Of a stretch of 33,169 nt of DNA, positions 22,838 through 31,707 are shown one piece after another. Position 1 is the stretch's first letter. Every line of letters begins with the position of its first letter. Both the position numbers and the translations under genes were made by a program. The notes below the pieces were generated by a model. It made no database searches. It saw nothing but the letters and a program-made list of their open reading frames with translations, and was not told where the DNA came from. This stretch comes from Holdemanella porci (lineage in GTDB: Bacteria > Bacillota_I > Bacilli_A > Erysipelotrichales > Erysipelotrichaceae), in NCBI RefSeq assembly GCF_019052655.1, contig NZ_JAHQVB010000018.1:1-33169 (forward strand), in the 5' to 3' direction.

Positions 22838-23835
22838 AAACAAATAAAGATAAACTTTTAAGTGATGTACTAACAGAAATCGAAAGGGAATATGGTAAAG
22901 GTTCTGTCATGAAATTAGGTGATAGAGCAGCCGTAGATATTGAACCCATTCCTTCTGGAAGTTTATTATTGGATGATGCTTTAGGTATCGGTGGATATCC
23001 AAAGGGAAGAATTATTGAAATCTTTGGTCCAGAATCAAGTGGTAAAACAACACTTGCTTTACATGCCGTTGCAGAAGTTCAAAAAAAGGGTGGTCGTGCA
23101 GCCTTTATTGATGCGGAAAACGCAATCGATCCAGTATATGCGAAAAATTTAGGTGTTAACATTGATGAATTAATTTTGTCTCAGCCAGATTCTGGGGAAC
23201 AAGGTTTAGACATTATGTTGATGCTTGTTGAAAGTGGAGCTGTTGATTTGGTTGTCGTGGATAGTGTTGCAGCTTTAGTTCCACAAGCTGAATTAGATGG
23301 TGAAATGGGAGATAATCAAGTTGGATTACAAGCTCGTATGATGTCAAAGGCAATGCGTAAGCTTGCCGGAGCAATGAACCAAAATGATTGTACAGCTATT
23401 TTTATCAACCAGCTTCGTGAAAAAGTAGGAGTTATTTATGGAAATCCAGAAACAACTCCGGGTGGCCGTGCATTAAAATTCTACTCTTCTGTTCGTGTGG
23501 ATATTCGTAAGGCGGATGCCATTAAAAATGGTACAGATATTGTTGGAAACAAAGTAAAAGTTAAAATTGTTAAGAATAAGGTAGCACCTCCATTTAAGTC
23601 TGCCGTATTAGAAATTATGTATGGCGAAGGAATTTCTTACATTAGTGAACTATTAGATTTATGTGTTGATGCCAATATTGTAAAAAAAGCAGGGGCATGG
23701 TTCAGTTATGAAGGAGAAAAAATTGGTCAGGGTAAAGAGGCTGCCAAAGCTTACATTAAGACAAATCCAGAATTCAAATCAATGCTTGAAGAAAAATTAA
23801 AGGAATTTAAAACAAACAAAGAAGTTGAAGAATAA
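22819..23835 (+). CDS. recA: Recombinase RecA
   Basis: This 338-residue RecA starts at the ATG that follows AAAGGAG; the longer frame from 22771 belongs to the cinA shadow. Walker A is GPESSGKT (70-77). The Walker B region is [12 protein letters not shown], loop L1 is [14 protein letters not shown] and loop L2 is [21 protein letters not shown]. It catalyses strand exchange and LexA co-cleavage. One oddity is that [10 protein letters not shown] has Asn101 where most bacterial RecA proteins have His after the catalytic Glu (E100; E96-H97 in E. coli). The C-terminus is Lys/Glu-rich and short. It overlaps cinA by 19 bp, and a strong terminator includes the stop codon. Confidence 0.97.
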   Translation: MPKEKVETNKDKLLSDVLTEIEREYGKGSVMKLGDRAAVDIEPIPSGSLLLDDALGIGGYPKGRIIEIFGPESSGKTTLALHAVAEVQKKGGRAAFIDAENAIDPVYAKNLGVNIDELILSQPDSGEQGLDIMLMLVESGAVDLVVVDSVAALVPQAELDGEMGDNQVGLQARMMSKAMRKLAGAMNQNDCTAIFINQLREKVGVIYGNPETTPGGRALKFYSSVRVDIRKADAIKNGTDIVGNKVKVKIVKNKVAPPFKSAVLEIMYGEGISYISELLDLCVDANIVKKAGAWFSYEGEKIGQGKEAAKAYIKTNPEFKSMLEEKLKEFKTNKEVEE

Positions 23836-23860
23836 GAGTTCTGCGTAGAACTCTTATTTT
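23831..23860 (+). terminator. Terminator after recA
   Basis: AATAAGAGTTCT-GCGT-AGAACTCTTATT, a perfect 12-bp stem followed by TT, overlapping the recA stop. Confidence 0.85.
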
Positions 23861-23875
23861 CGTTTAGAGGTATAT

Positions 23876-24487
23876 ATGGCACGTTTAGAAAAAAATAATT
23901 ATAAATCCATTAAAAAAAATGAATTAAATGATCCCGTAGTATTTGTGGTGGATATGATCAAAGGCTTTGTGAATATGGGACCTTTACATGATGAAGTCAT
24001 TGGCAATGTGGAAAAGAATATTGAAAATCTATTAACAAGCTTAGACTGCAACAATGTCTTTGTATGTGATTCTCATCCACCAAAGACGCGTGAATTCAAT
24101 TCGTTTCCAACGCATTGTGTAATTGGCAGTGAAGAAGCTGAAGTAGTAGATTCTTTAAAGCCATTTGTGAAACACGTAATTAAAAAGAACAGTACGAATA
24201 CATTTATGGCACCAGAATTTGAAGAGTTTCTAAATTCAGATTTGAAGTATTATCGTGATATAATTGTGACGGGCTGTTGTACAGATCTTTGTGTGCTTCA
24301 TTTTGTGTTAAGTTTAAATACTTGGTTCAATGAACACAATATGAATGAATATCGTATTGTTGTGGTTGAAAACTGTACAGAAACCTATCATATACCAGAA
24401 GTACATGAAGCTACATTCTTTAATGATGTCGCATTCAGAATGATGGAAACGAATGGTATTCAAGTTGTTTCTGAAGTAAGGGAGTAA
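23876..24487 (+). CDS. pncA: Isochorismatase-family nicotinamidase
   Basis: This 203-residue cysteine hydrolase of the isochorismatase superfamily has D26 (VVDMIKGF), the Lys of VIKKNSTNTF (about 103-104) and C139 in TDLCV as the triad. D65 and H67 (CDSHP) and H80 (FPTHCVIGS) match the metal site of nicotinamidases. It would convert nicotinamide to nicotinate. The next gene, 10 bp downstream, is pncB, which consumes nicotinate, so the pathway context strongly favours PncA over isochorismatase. It has no consensus SD; only TAGAGG lies upstream. Confidence 0.85.
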   Translation: MARLEKNNYKSIKKNELNDPVVFVVDMIKGFVNMGPLHDEVIGNVEKNIENLLTSLDCNNVFVCDSHPPKTREFNSFPTHCVIGSEEAEVVDSLKPFVKHVIKKNSTNTFMAPEFEEFLNSDLKYYRDIIVTGCCTDLCVLHFVLSLNTWFNEHNMNEYRIVVVENCTETYHIPEVHEATFFNDVAFRMMETNGIQVVSEVRE

Positions 24488-24497
24488 AGATTATAAA

Positions 24498-25943
24498 ATG
24501 AAAGATAAGCGAAATTTAAGTTTAGTCATGGACTTTTATGAACTAACAATGAGTCAATGTTATTTTAATGATAATAAAGACAAAGAAGTCGTATTTGACT
24601 TATTCTATCGTAAAAATCCGGATGACGGGGGATATTGTGTATTTGCAGGTTTAGAACAAGTTGTGGATTATGTTTCGAATTTGCATTTTGAAAAAGAAGA
24701 TATTGATTATTTGCGCTCATTAAACCAATTTAGTGAAGATTTTCTAGAATATCTATCAACGATTCGTTTTACTGGAGATATTTATGCGATTCCAGAAGGA
24801 ACACCTGTATTTCCTCATGAACCATTGGTTCGTGTAAAAGCACCGATTATTGAAGCTCAACTTGTAGAAACGGCATTACTTTTGGCTATCAATCACCAGA
24901 CTTTGATTGCGACAAAATCACGTCGTATTGTGCAAGCCAGTGAAGGTAGAGCGGTTATGGAATTTGGTGCACGCCGAGCTCATAACTTTGATGCAGCCAT
25001 TCTAGGAGCTAGAGCAGCTTATATTGCAGGTTGTGCGGGAAGTGCCACTACGTATTCAGGAAAAGAGTTTGGTGTACCTGTACTTGGTACAATGGCGCAC
25101 TCATTTATTCAAAGCTTTGATACCGAATATAATGCATTTATGTATTATGCCAAAACATATCCAAACGCATGTACTTTATTGATTGATACATATTCTACTT
25201 TAAAATCAGGTATTGTGAATGCCATTAAAGTAGCTAAGGATTATTTAGAACCCAATGGATACCGTTTAAAAGGTGTTCGTATTGATAGTGGAGATATGGC
25301 ATATCTTTCTAAAAAAGTTCGTAAGATGTTAGATGAAGCAGGAATGAAAGATTGTAAGATTGTTGTATCCAATTCATTAGATGAGTACGTCATTGAATCT
25401 TTGATTCATCAACAAGGCGCTAAAATTGATTCGTTTGGGGTTGGTGAAAACTTGATTTGTTCAAAAAATTCGCCAGTATTTGGTGGTGTTTATAAAATGG
25501 TGGCACTTGAAAAAGATGGTCATATGATTCCAAAAATCAAAATTAGTGACAATGTTGAAAAAGTGACAAATCCAGGTATGAAGAATTTAAATCGTATCAT
25601 GGACAAAGAAACAGGTATGGCTATTGCCGATTTATTGACATTAGAAGATGAAGTGATCGATACAACGCAAGATCTAACAATCTATCATCCAATGTCACGT
25701 TGGAAATACAAAGTGATTCCTGCCAATACATATACAGTACGCGATATGTTAGTGCCAATTTTTAAAGATGGTAAGCTAGTATATGATCTTCCAAGCCTAG
25801 AAGAAATTCGTGCATATAGTGAAAAAGAACTAGCTACAATTTGGGATGAAATCAAACGTTTTGTATATCCACAAGAATATTATGTAGACTTAAGTGAAAA
25901 GTTATTGAATCTTAAGTTAGAAATGTTGAAAAAGTATAAATAA
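24498..25943 (+). CDS. pncB: Nicotinate phosphoribosyltransferase
   Basis: This 481-residue enzyme joins nicotinate to PRPP to give nicotinate mononucleotide, entering NAD synthesis. H201 in GTMAHSF is the conserved phosphorylatable histidine. MEFGARRAHNFDAA, the GVRIDSGDM stretch and FGVGENL are the substrate- and PRPP-binding segments of the long Bacillota-type PncB. It follows the nicotinamidase gene by 10 bp and is followed by a terminator shared with the convergent peptidase gene. With cinA/pncC upstream, three pyridine-salvage genes flank recA. Confidence 0.96.
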   Translation: MKDKRNLSLVMDFYELTMSQCYFNDNKDKEVVFDLFYRKNPDDGGYCVFAGLEQVVDYVSNLHFEKEDIDYLRSLNQFSEDFLEYLSTIRFTGDIYAIPEGTPVFPHEPLVRVKAPIIEAQLVETALLLAINHQTLIATKSRRIVQASEGRAVMEFGARRAHNFDAAILGARAAYIAGCAGSATTYSGKEFGVPVLGTMAHSFIQSFDTEYNAFMYYAKTYPNACTLLIDTYSTLKSGIVNAIKVAKDYLEPNGYRLKGVRIDSGDMAYLSKKVRKMLDEAGMKDCKIVVSNSLDEYVIESLIHQQGAKIDSFGVGENLICSKNSPVFGGVYKMVALEKDGHMIPKIKISDNVEKVTNPGMKNLNRIMDKETGMAIADLLTLEDEVIDTTQDLTIYHPMSRWKYKVIPANTYTVRDMLVPIFKDGKLVYDLPSLEEIRAYSEKELATIWDEIKRFVYPQEYYVDLSEKLLNLKLEMLKKYK

Positions 25944-25945
25944 AA

Positions 25946-25970
25946 AAAGAAACCGTCGTTTGACGGTTTT
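25946..25970. terminator. Bidirectional terminator between pncB and the S10 peptidase gene
   Basis: AAACCGTC-GTTT-GACGGTTT (25950-25969) with A-rich sequence on the left and T-rich sequence on the right, so each strand has a stem plus U-run. It serves the two convergent genes. Confidence 0.85.
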
Positions 25971-25974
25971 TGTG

Positions 25975-27375
25975 TTAAATACAGCTTTCAAAGAATGCAC
26001 GCATGTCCTTGGCTAATAGATCAAAACTTTCTTTACCAAGATAAGCCATATGACCACTTGGATATTCACCAATTGTAACTCGATTTTGATCTAGATTGGA
26101 ATGGGTTGCCAAATATCTGGCATTTCCAGCTGTTGTACAAAGATCATATAGACCAGAGGCAAAGAAGACTTTCATCTGTTTGTTTCTTCGCATGCATCCA
26201 GCTAAGGATTGGGCAGGACTTGTTTTGAATTCACGATTCCATGTCATATTTACATCAAAGACTAAGCCTTTTGAGATACGATCACTTGTGATATTCAATT
26301 CTTGGCGCATCAACCCATAGGCAGTTTGGAAAGCAGGTGTATATTGTCCCATAGCTGGGTCATCCGCAATGACATTAGCTTCCATGATTTCTGGATCATC
26401 ATTCCATGTATAGCGACCATCATAGAATCCTAAAGCTAAGCCCTTATCTTCTAATAGTTTATGCGCAAAGCCTTTTTGCATATCCATATGTAAATGGTGT
26501 CTTAACCAATATGCTTTATCAATACCAGAATAGTAAGCTAGTTTATCTGCAATTTCTTCTTTATTAGGGCAGGCATCCCCTAAAAATAAGGCTTTGACAT
26601 ATTCAGTGGATGCGAATGTAAAGGCTTCATCAATAAAGTCTTTTTGCGAAATATTTTCCTTTGGATTATGGAAATAATTTGTGGCAGCCATTGTGATTAA
26701 GTCTGTCGCACTTGCTTCAACCGGAAGCTTTTCAATAAAGTAACTTCCAAGTAAGAAGATACCACTGACACTAATGCCCATCGTATCGGCCTTTTCAGGA
26801 CCTGCACCCATCAACTCTCCTGCAAGTAGGGCACTTCTAGCCGTACCATAGCTTTCACCCGCAAGTAATACTGGTGAATTTCTTCGGTTGTAACGAGCTA
26901 AGAATTGTTCAATGAATTTAGAAACGCTTCGAACATCGCCATGCGTTTCATAAAATTCTTTTCTTGCCTTTTCCTGAATTAAACGACCTAAACCTGTTCC
27001 TACTGGATCAATAAAGACTAAATCACATAAGTCTAATAAGCAATGTGGATTGTCTTCTAGTTCAAAAGGAGGAACAGTAGGAAGATTGAGCTCATCATCT
27101 AATTTTACAATTCTAGGACCAAATAATCCCATGTGAAGCCAAAGACTTGCACACCCTGGACCACCATTATAAATAAATAGAATAGGTCGTTTAGAATTGT
27201 CTTGTACATCACTTCTAAAATAGGCATAACTAAAGATGGATGCGACTGGATTATTTTCTTCATCTGCAAAGAAATTATCTTCACAAATTGTATGATAAGG
27301 AATGGTTGTTCCTTGTATACTAATTTTGCCATCTGCTTCATATTTTGACTTTTCTAAATTTTCTTGAATACGCAT
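25975..27375 (-). CDS. S10-family serine carboxypeptidase-like protein
   Basis: This 466-residue alpha/beta hydrolase of peptidase family S10 has N70-GGPG forming the oxyanion region, nucleophile S175 in GESYG, D411 (GLYDLCTT) and H442 (SGHM) in the expected order. It lacks an obvious signal peptide, so it is probably cytoplasmic, unlike the eukaryotic vacuolar enzymes. It would remove C-terminal residues from peptides. Its ATG overlaps the stop of the C26 hydrolase gene (TAATG), and the transglutaminase-like gene lies upstream, which suggests a joint role in breaking unusual peptide or gamma-glutamyl linkages. Confidence 0.9.
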   Translation of the reverse strand: MRIQENLEKSKYEADGKISIQGTTIPYHTICEDNFFADEENNPVASIFSYAYFRSDVQDNSKRPILFIYNGGPGCASLWLHMGLFGPRIVKLDDELNLPTVPPFELEDNPHCLLDLCDLVFIDPVGTGLGRLIQEKARKEFYETHGDVRSVSKFIEQFLARYNRRNSPVLLAGESYGTARSALLAGELMGAGPEKADTMGISVSGIFLLGSYFIEKLPVEASATDLITMAATNYFHNPKENISQKDFIDEAFTFASTEYVKALFLGDACPNKEEIADKLAYYSGIDKAYWLRHHLHMDMQKGFAHKLLEDKGLALGFYDGRYTWNDDPEIMEANVIADDPAMGQYTPAFQTAYGLMRQELNITSDRISKGLVFDVNMTWNREFKTSPAQSLAGCMRRNKQMKVFFASGLYDLCTTAGNARYLATHSNLDQNRVTIGEYPSGHMAYLGKESFDLLAKDMRAFFESCI

Positions 27376-28085
27376 TACTTTACCTCACACATTTTAATAA
27401 AGACATTGAATATATCTTGCATCTCACCATATTTATGGGACAATGCTTCTGGATGAAATTGTACGGCATAAATTGGTAATGACTCATGTTCAATAGCTTC
27501 AATAATGCCATCTGGAGCTTTAGCTACAACTTTAAAGTGTGGTGCTAAATCTTTGATGGCCTGATGATGAAAACTATTCACATAAGCTTCATCACTTAAG
27601 CTAGGATATAAAAAGCTATCCTTTTCAATATGGATCTTATGACTTGGATTTTCTCTTTTTTCTTGTTGCGCATGCTTGATTACATTTCTTTTACAATACG
27701 ACAAATCTTGATATAGAGATCCTTTAAAATAGACATTCAACATCTGAATGCCACGACAGATTCCAAAAATAGGAATCTGTTTTTCGTTGGCATATTTTAA
27801 TACTCGCATTTCATAATAATCACGATCTAAACTTGAATTACCTTGTAAAGGTCTTGGATTTTCATTATAAATCATAGGATTTACATCAATTCCACCTGTC
27901 ACAATCAATCCATCTAATTGATTAACTTGAGCTTGAATTGTATCATAGTCATTTGTGATTGGAAGAATGATGGGACAGCCACCGGCACGAATAACACTAT
28001 TAATATAGGCTTCATTGATAAATTGTTTAGGTAAATTCTCTTTATCCAATTCATTACATGTTAGACCGACAATAGGCCTACGCAT
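27375..28085 (-). CDS. Gamma-glutamyl hydrolase (peptidase C26, PuuD-like)
   Basis: This 236-residue class I glutamine-amidotransferase-fold hydrolase has nucleophile C110 in FGICRGIQ, and H211 and E213 in QFHPEA completing the triad. TGGIDVNP and VNSFHHQAI are typical of gamma-glutamyl-gamma-aminobutyrate hydrolases such as PuuD. It cleaves gamma-glutamyl amide bonds; without other puu genes nearby, the true substrate could be a gamma-glutamyl peptide. The ATG at 28085 is chosen because GGAGG precedes it. The 49 extra codons upstream lie inside the transglutaminase gene in another frame. It overlaps that gene by 8 bp. Confidence 0.9.
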   Translation of the reverse strand: MRRPIVGLTCNELDKENLPKQFINEAYINSVIRAGGCPIILPITNDYDTIQAQVNQLDGLIVTGGIDVNPMIYNENPRPLQGNSSLDRDYYEMRVLKYANEKQIPIFGICRGIQMLNVYFKGSLYQDLSYCKRNVIKHAQQEKRENPSHKIHIEKDSFLYPSLSDEAYVNSFHHQAIKDLAPHFKVVAKAPDGIIEAIEHESLPIYAVQFHPEALSHKYGEMQDIFNVFIKMCEVK

Positions 28086-29433
28086 TTTTATCCTCCATAA
28101 GGGCAATTTTGATATTCTTTGTCTCTTTAATGATGTATTTTCCTGGAATAGCTTCATCCACATATTCCATTTCACCATTTTGGTTGTCATATGGATCGTT
28201 TGGCAAGAAGTTTTTAGCTGGCACAAAATCACCTTGGAATTTAGATGAACATGGAGTTCTAAATGGATCTAGATATCCAAAATAGAAATCTCTTCTTTCT
28301 AAGTTTCCGGCACGATATGATCCTCCACCAAATGAACAATCTGCATATAACCATCCATATGGATCTACATAGAATCTGGCCCAGTCATGATTACCGATGG
28401 TTTCTGGTGTAGTATAAAGTCCAGCTTGCCAAGTGGCAGGAATGCCCGCAATACGGCATAGAGTAATAAATGTCAATGCTTGTAAACCGCAATCTCCTTT
28501 CAATCCAGTTGTGATATATTCTGGAATGCAAGGTAAAGTCGCATAAGCACGTACATATGAATATGTGACATGACTTGTGATATAGTCATAAATTAATTTA
28601 GCCTTTAATAATGGATTTGTTTCTTCACCAATGATTTCTTTGACTAAATCTTTCAAATAATCTGTAAATACAACGTGTGGCGCATATTCTTCAAGACAAG
28701 TATCTGGATGTTCATTTGTCACAATACTCGGATCTAATTCTTCATAGTGCATGTGATTGATGAATTCATATTCTACACTGAATTCTTCACCTTTTTCGTA
28801 TGGCTTTTCAATATAAACACATCTTTGATCTACACTGTTATCATTTACTAGACCTTTATGAGATGTATTTAATAATTTAAAATCTTCAACTTGCGCATAT
28901 TCTTTCGGAATAGGAAGCCATACGCGAATCGTTTTTCCAGGCTTTTCAAATGCAGGATCCACCTTTAAGCTTGTCTTGACATGAATCTTACAGAAAACAT
29001 CGTTTTCTTCTTTCATTTTATGCATTACATCATCTAATAAAGTACTTGTAGCGCCTTGTTTTTCAATTAAACGATCTTTATAAGCATTACGCACTTTAAT
29101 TAGGTTTTCAAAAAAATTGTCTTTTAAATACATTTTTCCCTCAATGAAGATCCATTCAAAAGCATTGTCCTTAAATAATGTATCGAATTCTTCATCTTTG
29201 AAATCTTCAATCTTTGATTTTAATAATTCAATGGCTTCTTCTTTGGAATACGTAAAATCTTCAGGAAGACGAGAAATCAATTCTTTTTCTAATTCTAAAC
29301 GCTCCTTTAGTTTGGCAGGAATGTCCTTTTGAAGACGTAAATCAATCATCTCCTGCATCAATTTAAATTGCCCATTCCATTTTAATTTCATTAAATCTTC
29401 AGGAAGTGGCGTGTTCAATGTTGTCATGTTCAT
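28078..29433 (-). CDS. Transglutaminase-like protein
   Basis: This 451-residue protein has an N-terminal helical region (1-150) rich in Lys and Glu, a beta-rich segment (about 150-235), and a transglutaminase/protease core with C315 (KGDCGLQALTFI), H349 (NHDWARFY) and D365 (YADCSFG) in canonical order. Bacterial members are usually cysteine proteases or amidases and not crosslinkers. No signal peptide is seen. A good minus-strand promoter box (TATAAT, near 29450) and TGAGGTGA ribosome site precede it. It heads a three-gene coupled operon with a C26 hydrolase and an S10 carboxypeptidase. Confidence 0.87.
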   Translation of the reverse strand: MNMTTLNTPLPEDLMKLKWNGQFKLMQEMIDLRLQKDIPAKLKERLELEKELISRLPEDFTYSKEEAIELLKSKIEDFKDEEFDTLFKDNAFEWIFIEGKMYLKDNFFENLIKVRNAYKDRLIEKQGATSTLLDDVMHKMKEENDVFCKIHVKTSLKVDPAFEKPGKTIRVWLPIPKEYAQVEDFKLLNTSHKGLVNDNSVDQRCVYIEKPYEKGEEFSVEYEFINHMHYEELDPSIVTNEHPDTCLEEYAPHVVFTDYLKDLVKEIIGEETNPLLKAKLIYDYITSHVTYSYVRAYATLPCIPEYITTGLKGDCGLQALTFITLCRIAGIPATWQAGLYTTPETIGNHDWARFYVDPYGWLYADCSFGGGSYRAGNLERRDFYFGYLDPFRTPCSSKFQGDFVPAKNFLPNDPYDNQNGEMEYVDEAIPGKYIIKETKNIKIALMEDKNA

Positions 29434-29480
29434 AATAGTTCACCTCATTTTGATTATACTCTATTATGAAAATTTTTACA

Positions 29481-29511
29481 CAAAAAAATGAAACTTATTG
29501 AAATAAGTTTC
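29481..29511 (-). terminator. Terminator of the 29495-29860 gene
   Basis: GAAACTTATT-TC-AATAAGTTTC (29511-29490 read on the minus strand), followed by seven U from 29488-29482. It overlaps the stop codon. Confidence 0.8.
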
Positions 29512-29860
29512 GAATTAATTCCTCCTGACTATATTTTTCCTGCATTTCTTTATCTACACTCATTAATATAGGGGGTAGATTTCTGTATGATTTATAATAT
29601 TGAAGGACTAAAGACAATGCTAAAAAAGGAGCCCATTCAGTAAGTGTCATATTGTCTTTTGGTTCTAAAAGAAAACCATCCTTTAAGACTTCTCTTCGTT
29701 TTGCGCAATTTAAGGCGTATTCCAATTCATTGCCATAGTTCACGTTTAACATTTCTTCATCAAAAGAAAGAATGGGACTTAAATTGTCTAAAGGCGCATT
29801 CATACTATATTGATAGGTATGTTTATCAATCTGTTTCATTACTAACGTTTTATAATTCAT
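29495..29860 (-). CDS. Hypothetical protein, 121 aa
   Basis: This is a 121-residue soluble protein of no family that I recognise. It begins MNYKTLVMKQIDKHTY. It has an acidic middle (SFDEEMLN, NELEYAL), a short hydrophobic stretch (TEWAPFLALSLVLQYY, about 74-89) that looks more like an amphipathic helix than a membrane span, and a charged C-terminus. No strong ribosome site precedes the ATG at 29860. A TACAAT or TATTAT box lies upstream on the minus strand, making it divergent from the helicase gene. The dedicated terminator supports it as a real transcription unit. Confidence 0.6.
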   Translation of the reverse strand: MNYKTLVMKQIDKHTYQYSMNAPLDNLSPILSFDEEMLNVNYGNELEYALNCAKRREVLKDGFLLEPKDNMTLTEWAPFLALSLVLQYYKSYRNLPPILMSVDKEMQEKYSQEELIRNLFQ

Positions 29861-29893
29861 GATTCTATTGTAGCTTATAATATATTTTGTTTC

Positions 29894-29920
29894 TGTTAAA
29901 TATTATTAACATGGTATAAT
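29894..29920 (+). promoter_or_regulatory. Helicase promoter with inverted repeat
   Basis: TATAAT (29915-29920) is the -10 box. The -35 region coincides with a perfect dyad TGTTAA-N6-TTAACA (29894-29911), which could be an operator. No regulator is assigned. Confidence 0.45.
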
Positions 29921-29937
29921 TTTTACGGTGATAAAAT

Positions 29938-31365
29938 ATGACATTTGAACAAATGAATTTAGATAAAAATATTATACAAGCTTTACATACATTAGGCTAT
30001 GAAAAACCATTACCTGTACAAGAAAAAGTCATTCCGAATATTCTTTCGGGAACGGATTGTATTGTCAAATCAAGAACGGGAAGTGGAAAAACAGCATCTT
30101 TTGCGATTCCCATTATTCAAAATCTAGAAATTGATGAAAGAAGTCCACAAGCATTGGTACTTACTCCCACTCGAGAACTAGCTTTACAGATTCAACAAGA
30201 TTTTGATCGTATTGGTACTTTCAAAAAAATTAAGACATTACCTATTTTTGGTAAGCAGCCATTTAAGTTTCAAAAAGAAGATTTGAAACAAAGATGTCAC
30301 GTTGTGATTGGTACGCCAGGAAGGGTTTTGGATCATCTGCAACAAGAAACATTAGATCCATCAAAAATTAAATATGTAGTTTTGGATGAAGCGGATGAAA
30401 TGCTGAATATGAATTTTTTAGATGAAGTACAAGCCATTTTAAAATACATGCCTAAAAAACATGTGACATGTTTATTTAGTGCAACATATCCTGCAGTGAT
30501 TCAAAGAATGAGTAAGAAATATTTGTATAAACCAGCTAAAATTGATCTAACGAGTTCAAATAAACCAAATATTCTAGAAGAAGCCTATCACGTCAATGAA
30601 GAACACAAAGAATTGTTCCTTCTTCATTTATTGGCATTAAAGAAACCAGAATCCTGCATGATCTTTTGTAAGACGCAGGCAAGAGTGGATGAAGTTTATA
30701 CATGTTTAGAAAAGAATCAAGTCAGTGTAGATAAAATTCATGGTGGTATGATGCAAGAAGAAAGACTATCGCATATGCGACGTTTTAAAAAAGGAAAGGT
30801 GCGTATTTTAGTTTGTACCGATGTCGCAAGTCGAGGAATTGATGTTTTTAAAGTGGAGATGATCATTAACTACGATATGCCAAGTCCCGTAGAAACATAT
30901 ACACATCGTATCGGACGAAGTGGAAGAGTCGATGAAAAAGGTTTAGCTATAAGTTTAGTGAATGAATATGATGGAGTTCGAAAAGAAAAACTAGAAGAAT
31001 ATCTAGGTTATAACTTGCCATTTAAAGAAGAAGGTGAAGTCTATTTAAGTGATTTAGACGTTTTAGATTCATTAAAAGAATCTAATCGTGTGGTGGTCGA
31101 TAAATCAAAAGATTTAAGAAAGGGTATCACTAAAATCTATTTGAATGGTGGAAAGAATAAGAAGATTCGTCCTGGCGATATTGTAGGGGCTATCTGCGAA
31201 ATTGATGGTGTTACGGTCGAGGATATTGGTGTGATTCAAGTGCAGGATCATCAATCGTATGTGGATATCTTAAATGAAAAGGGAAAACTTGTATTAAAGA
31301 ATTTAAAGACAATTAAAGGCAAAACATTGCGTATTCAAAAGGCAAAAAATGGATTTGGTCATTAG
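29938..31365 (+). CDS. dbpA: DEAD-box RNA helicase, DbpA type
   Basis: This 475-residue ATP-dependent RNA helicase has Walker A SRTGSGKT (45-52), PTRELAL, a complete DEAD motif (near 152), SAT, the ARVDE region, DVASRGIDV and HRIGRSGR in canonical order. Residues from about 398 (TKIYLNGGKNKKIRPGDIVGAI) to the end form the RRM-like C-terminal domain of DbpA/YxiN proteins, which docks on hairpin 92 of 23S rRNA during 50S assembly. GGTGAT precedes the ATG. The gene is single, followed by a weak terminator and the argG leader. Confidence 0.93.
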   Translation: MTFEQMNLDKNIIQALHTLGYEKPLPVQEKVIPNILSGTDCIVKSRTGSGKTASFAIPIIQNLEIDERSPQALVLTPTRELALQIQQDFDRIGTFKKIKTLPIFGKQPFKFQKEDLKQRCHVVIGTPGRVLDHLQQETLDPSKIKYVVLDEADEMLNMNFLDEVQAILKYMPKKHVTCLFSATYPAVIQRMSKKYLYKPAKIDLTSSNKPNILEEAYHVNEEHKELFLLHLLALKKPESCMIFCKTQARVDEVYTCLEKNQVSVDKIHGGMMQEERLSHMRRFKKGKVRILVCTDVASRGIDVFKVEMIINYDMPSPVETYTHRIGRSGRVDEKGLAISLVNEYDGVRKEKLEEYLGYNLPFKEEGEVYLSDLDVLDSLKESNRVVVDKSKDLRKGITKIYLNGGKNKKIRPGDIVGAICEIDGVTVEDIGVIQVQDHQSYVDILNEKGKLVLKNLKTIKGKTLRIQKAKNGFGH

Positions 31366-31385
31366 ATCAGATCCATTTTATTTTG
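31346..31385 (+). terminator. Probable terminator of dbpA
   Basis: AAAATGGAT (31346-31354) pairs with ATCCATTTT (31371-31379) across a 16-nt loop containing GGTC/GATC, followed by TATTTTG. The stop codon lies in the loop. The stem is AT-rich and thus moderate. Confidence 0.5.
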
Positions 31386-31425
31386 AAAGAAATGTAATGA
31401 ATTGTAAATAAATGTAAACTTAAGC

Positions 31426-31453
31426 TTGAAAAGTTTCAGAAAATAATTATAAT
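31426..31453 (+). promoter_or_regulatory. Promoter of the argG transcript
   Basis: TTGAAA (31426-31431), 16-bp spacer and TATAAT (31448-31453). Transcription would begin near 31460, just upstream of the T-box leader. Confidence 0.75.
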
Positions 31454-31474
31454 AGTCTCATAAATACTTTGAAG

Positions 31475-31687
31475 GAAAGAAGTACAAGAAGATTTCTTCT
31501 TTAGAGAGATAACATTTTGGTGCAAGTTATCGTTGAATATTCTTGGAACGTGTTCTGGAGTGGTCTAGTCGAAGGTTTGAGGCTAGAACGTGAATTCGCG
31601 TTAAGAATGAGGTGTCATCTGCATAGGGCAGATGGAATTTTGGTGGTACCGCGCTTATAACGTCCAATTTGTTTGGACGTTTTTTTT
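31475..31687 (+). promoter_or_regulatory. Arginine T-box riboswitch
   Basis: This is a transcriptional T-box leader. Stem I has AGTA on the 5' side (31491-31494) and GAA on the 3' side bordering the specifier loop. A distal arm GATAAC/GTTATC carries the conserved GGTGCAAG. The triplet after GAA is CGT (Arg), followed by a purine and TTCTGGAG, fitting argG. The universal T-box sequence TGGTGGTACCGCG lies at 31641-31653. The terminator is AACGTCCAA/TTGGACGTT (31659-31681) followed by T. Uncharged tRNA-Arg would stabilise the antiterminator and allow argG transcription. The specifier is assigned by hand alignment and is less certain than the T-box itself. Confidence 0.9.
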
Positions 31688-31707
31688 ATGGTAAGGAGAT
31701 GATGAAT

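Noticed and set aside
27105..27341. Minus-strand 78-codon ORF, and similar antisense ORFs elsewhere
   Set aside because: It lies inside the S10 peptidase gene in another frame, has no ribosome site and has low-complexity composition; treated as a shadow.
28086..28232. Forty-nine-codon N-terminal extension of the C26 hydrolase
   Set aside because: It is an off-frame reading of the transglutaminase-like gene; GGAGG is correctly placed for the ATG at 28085.
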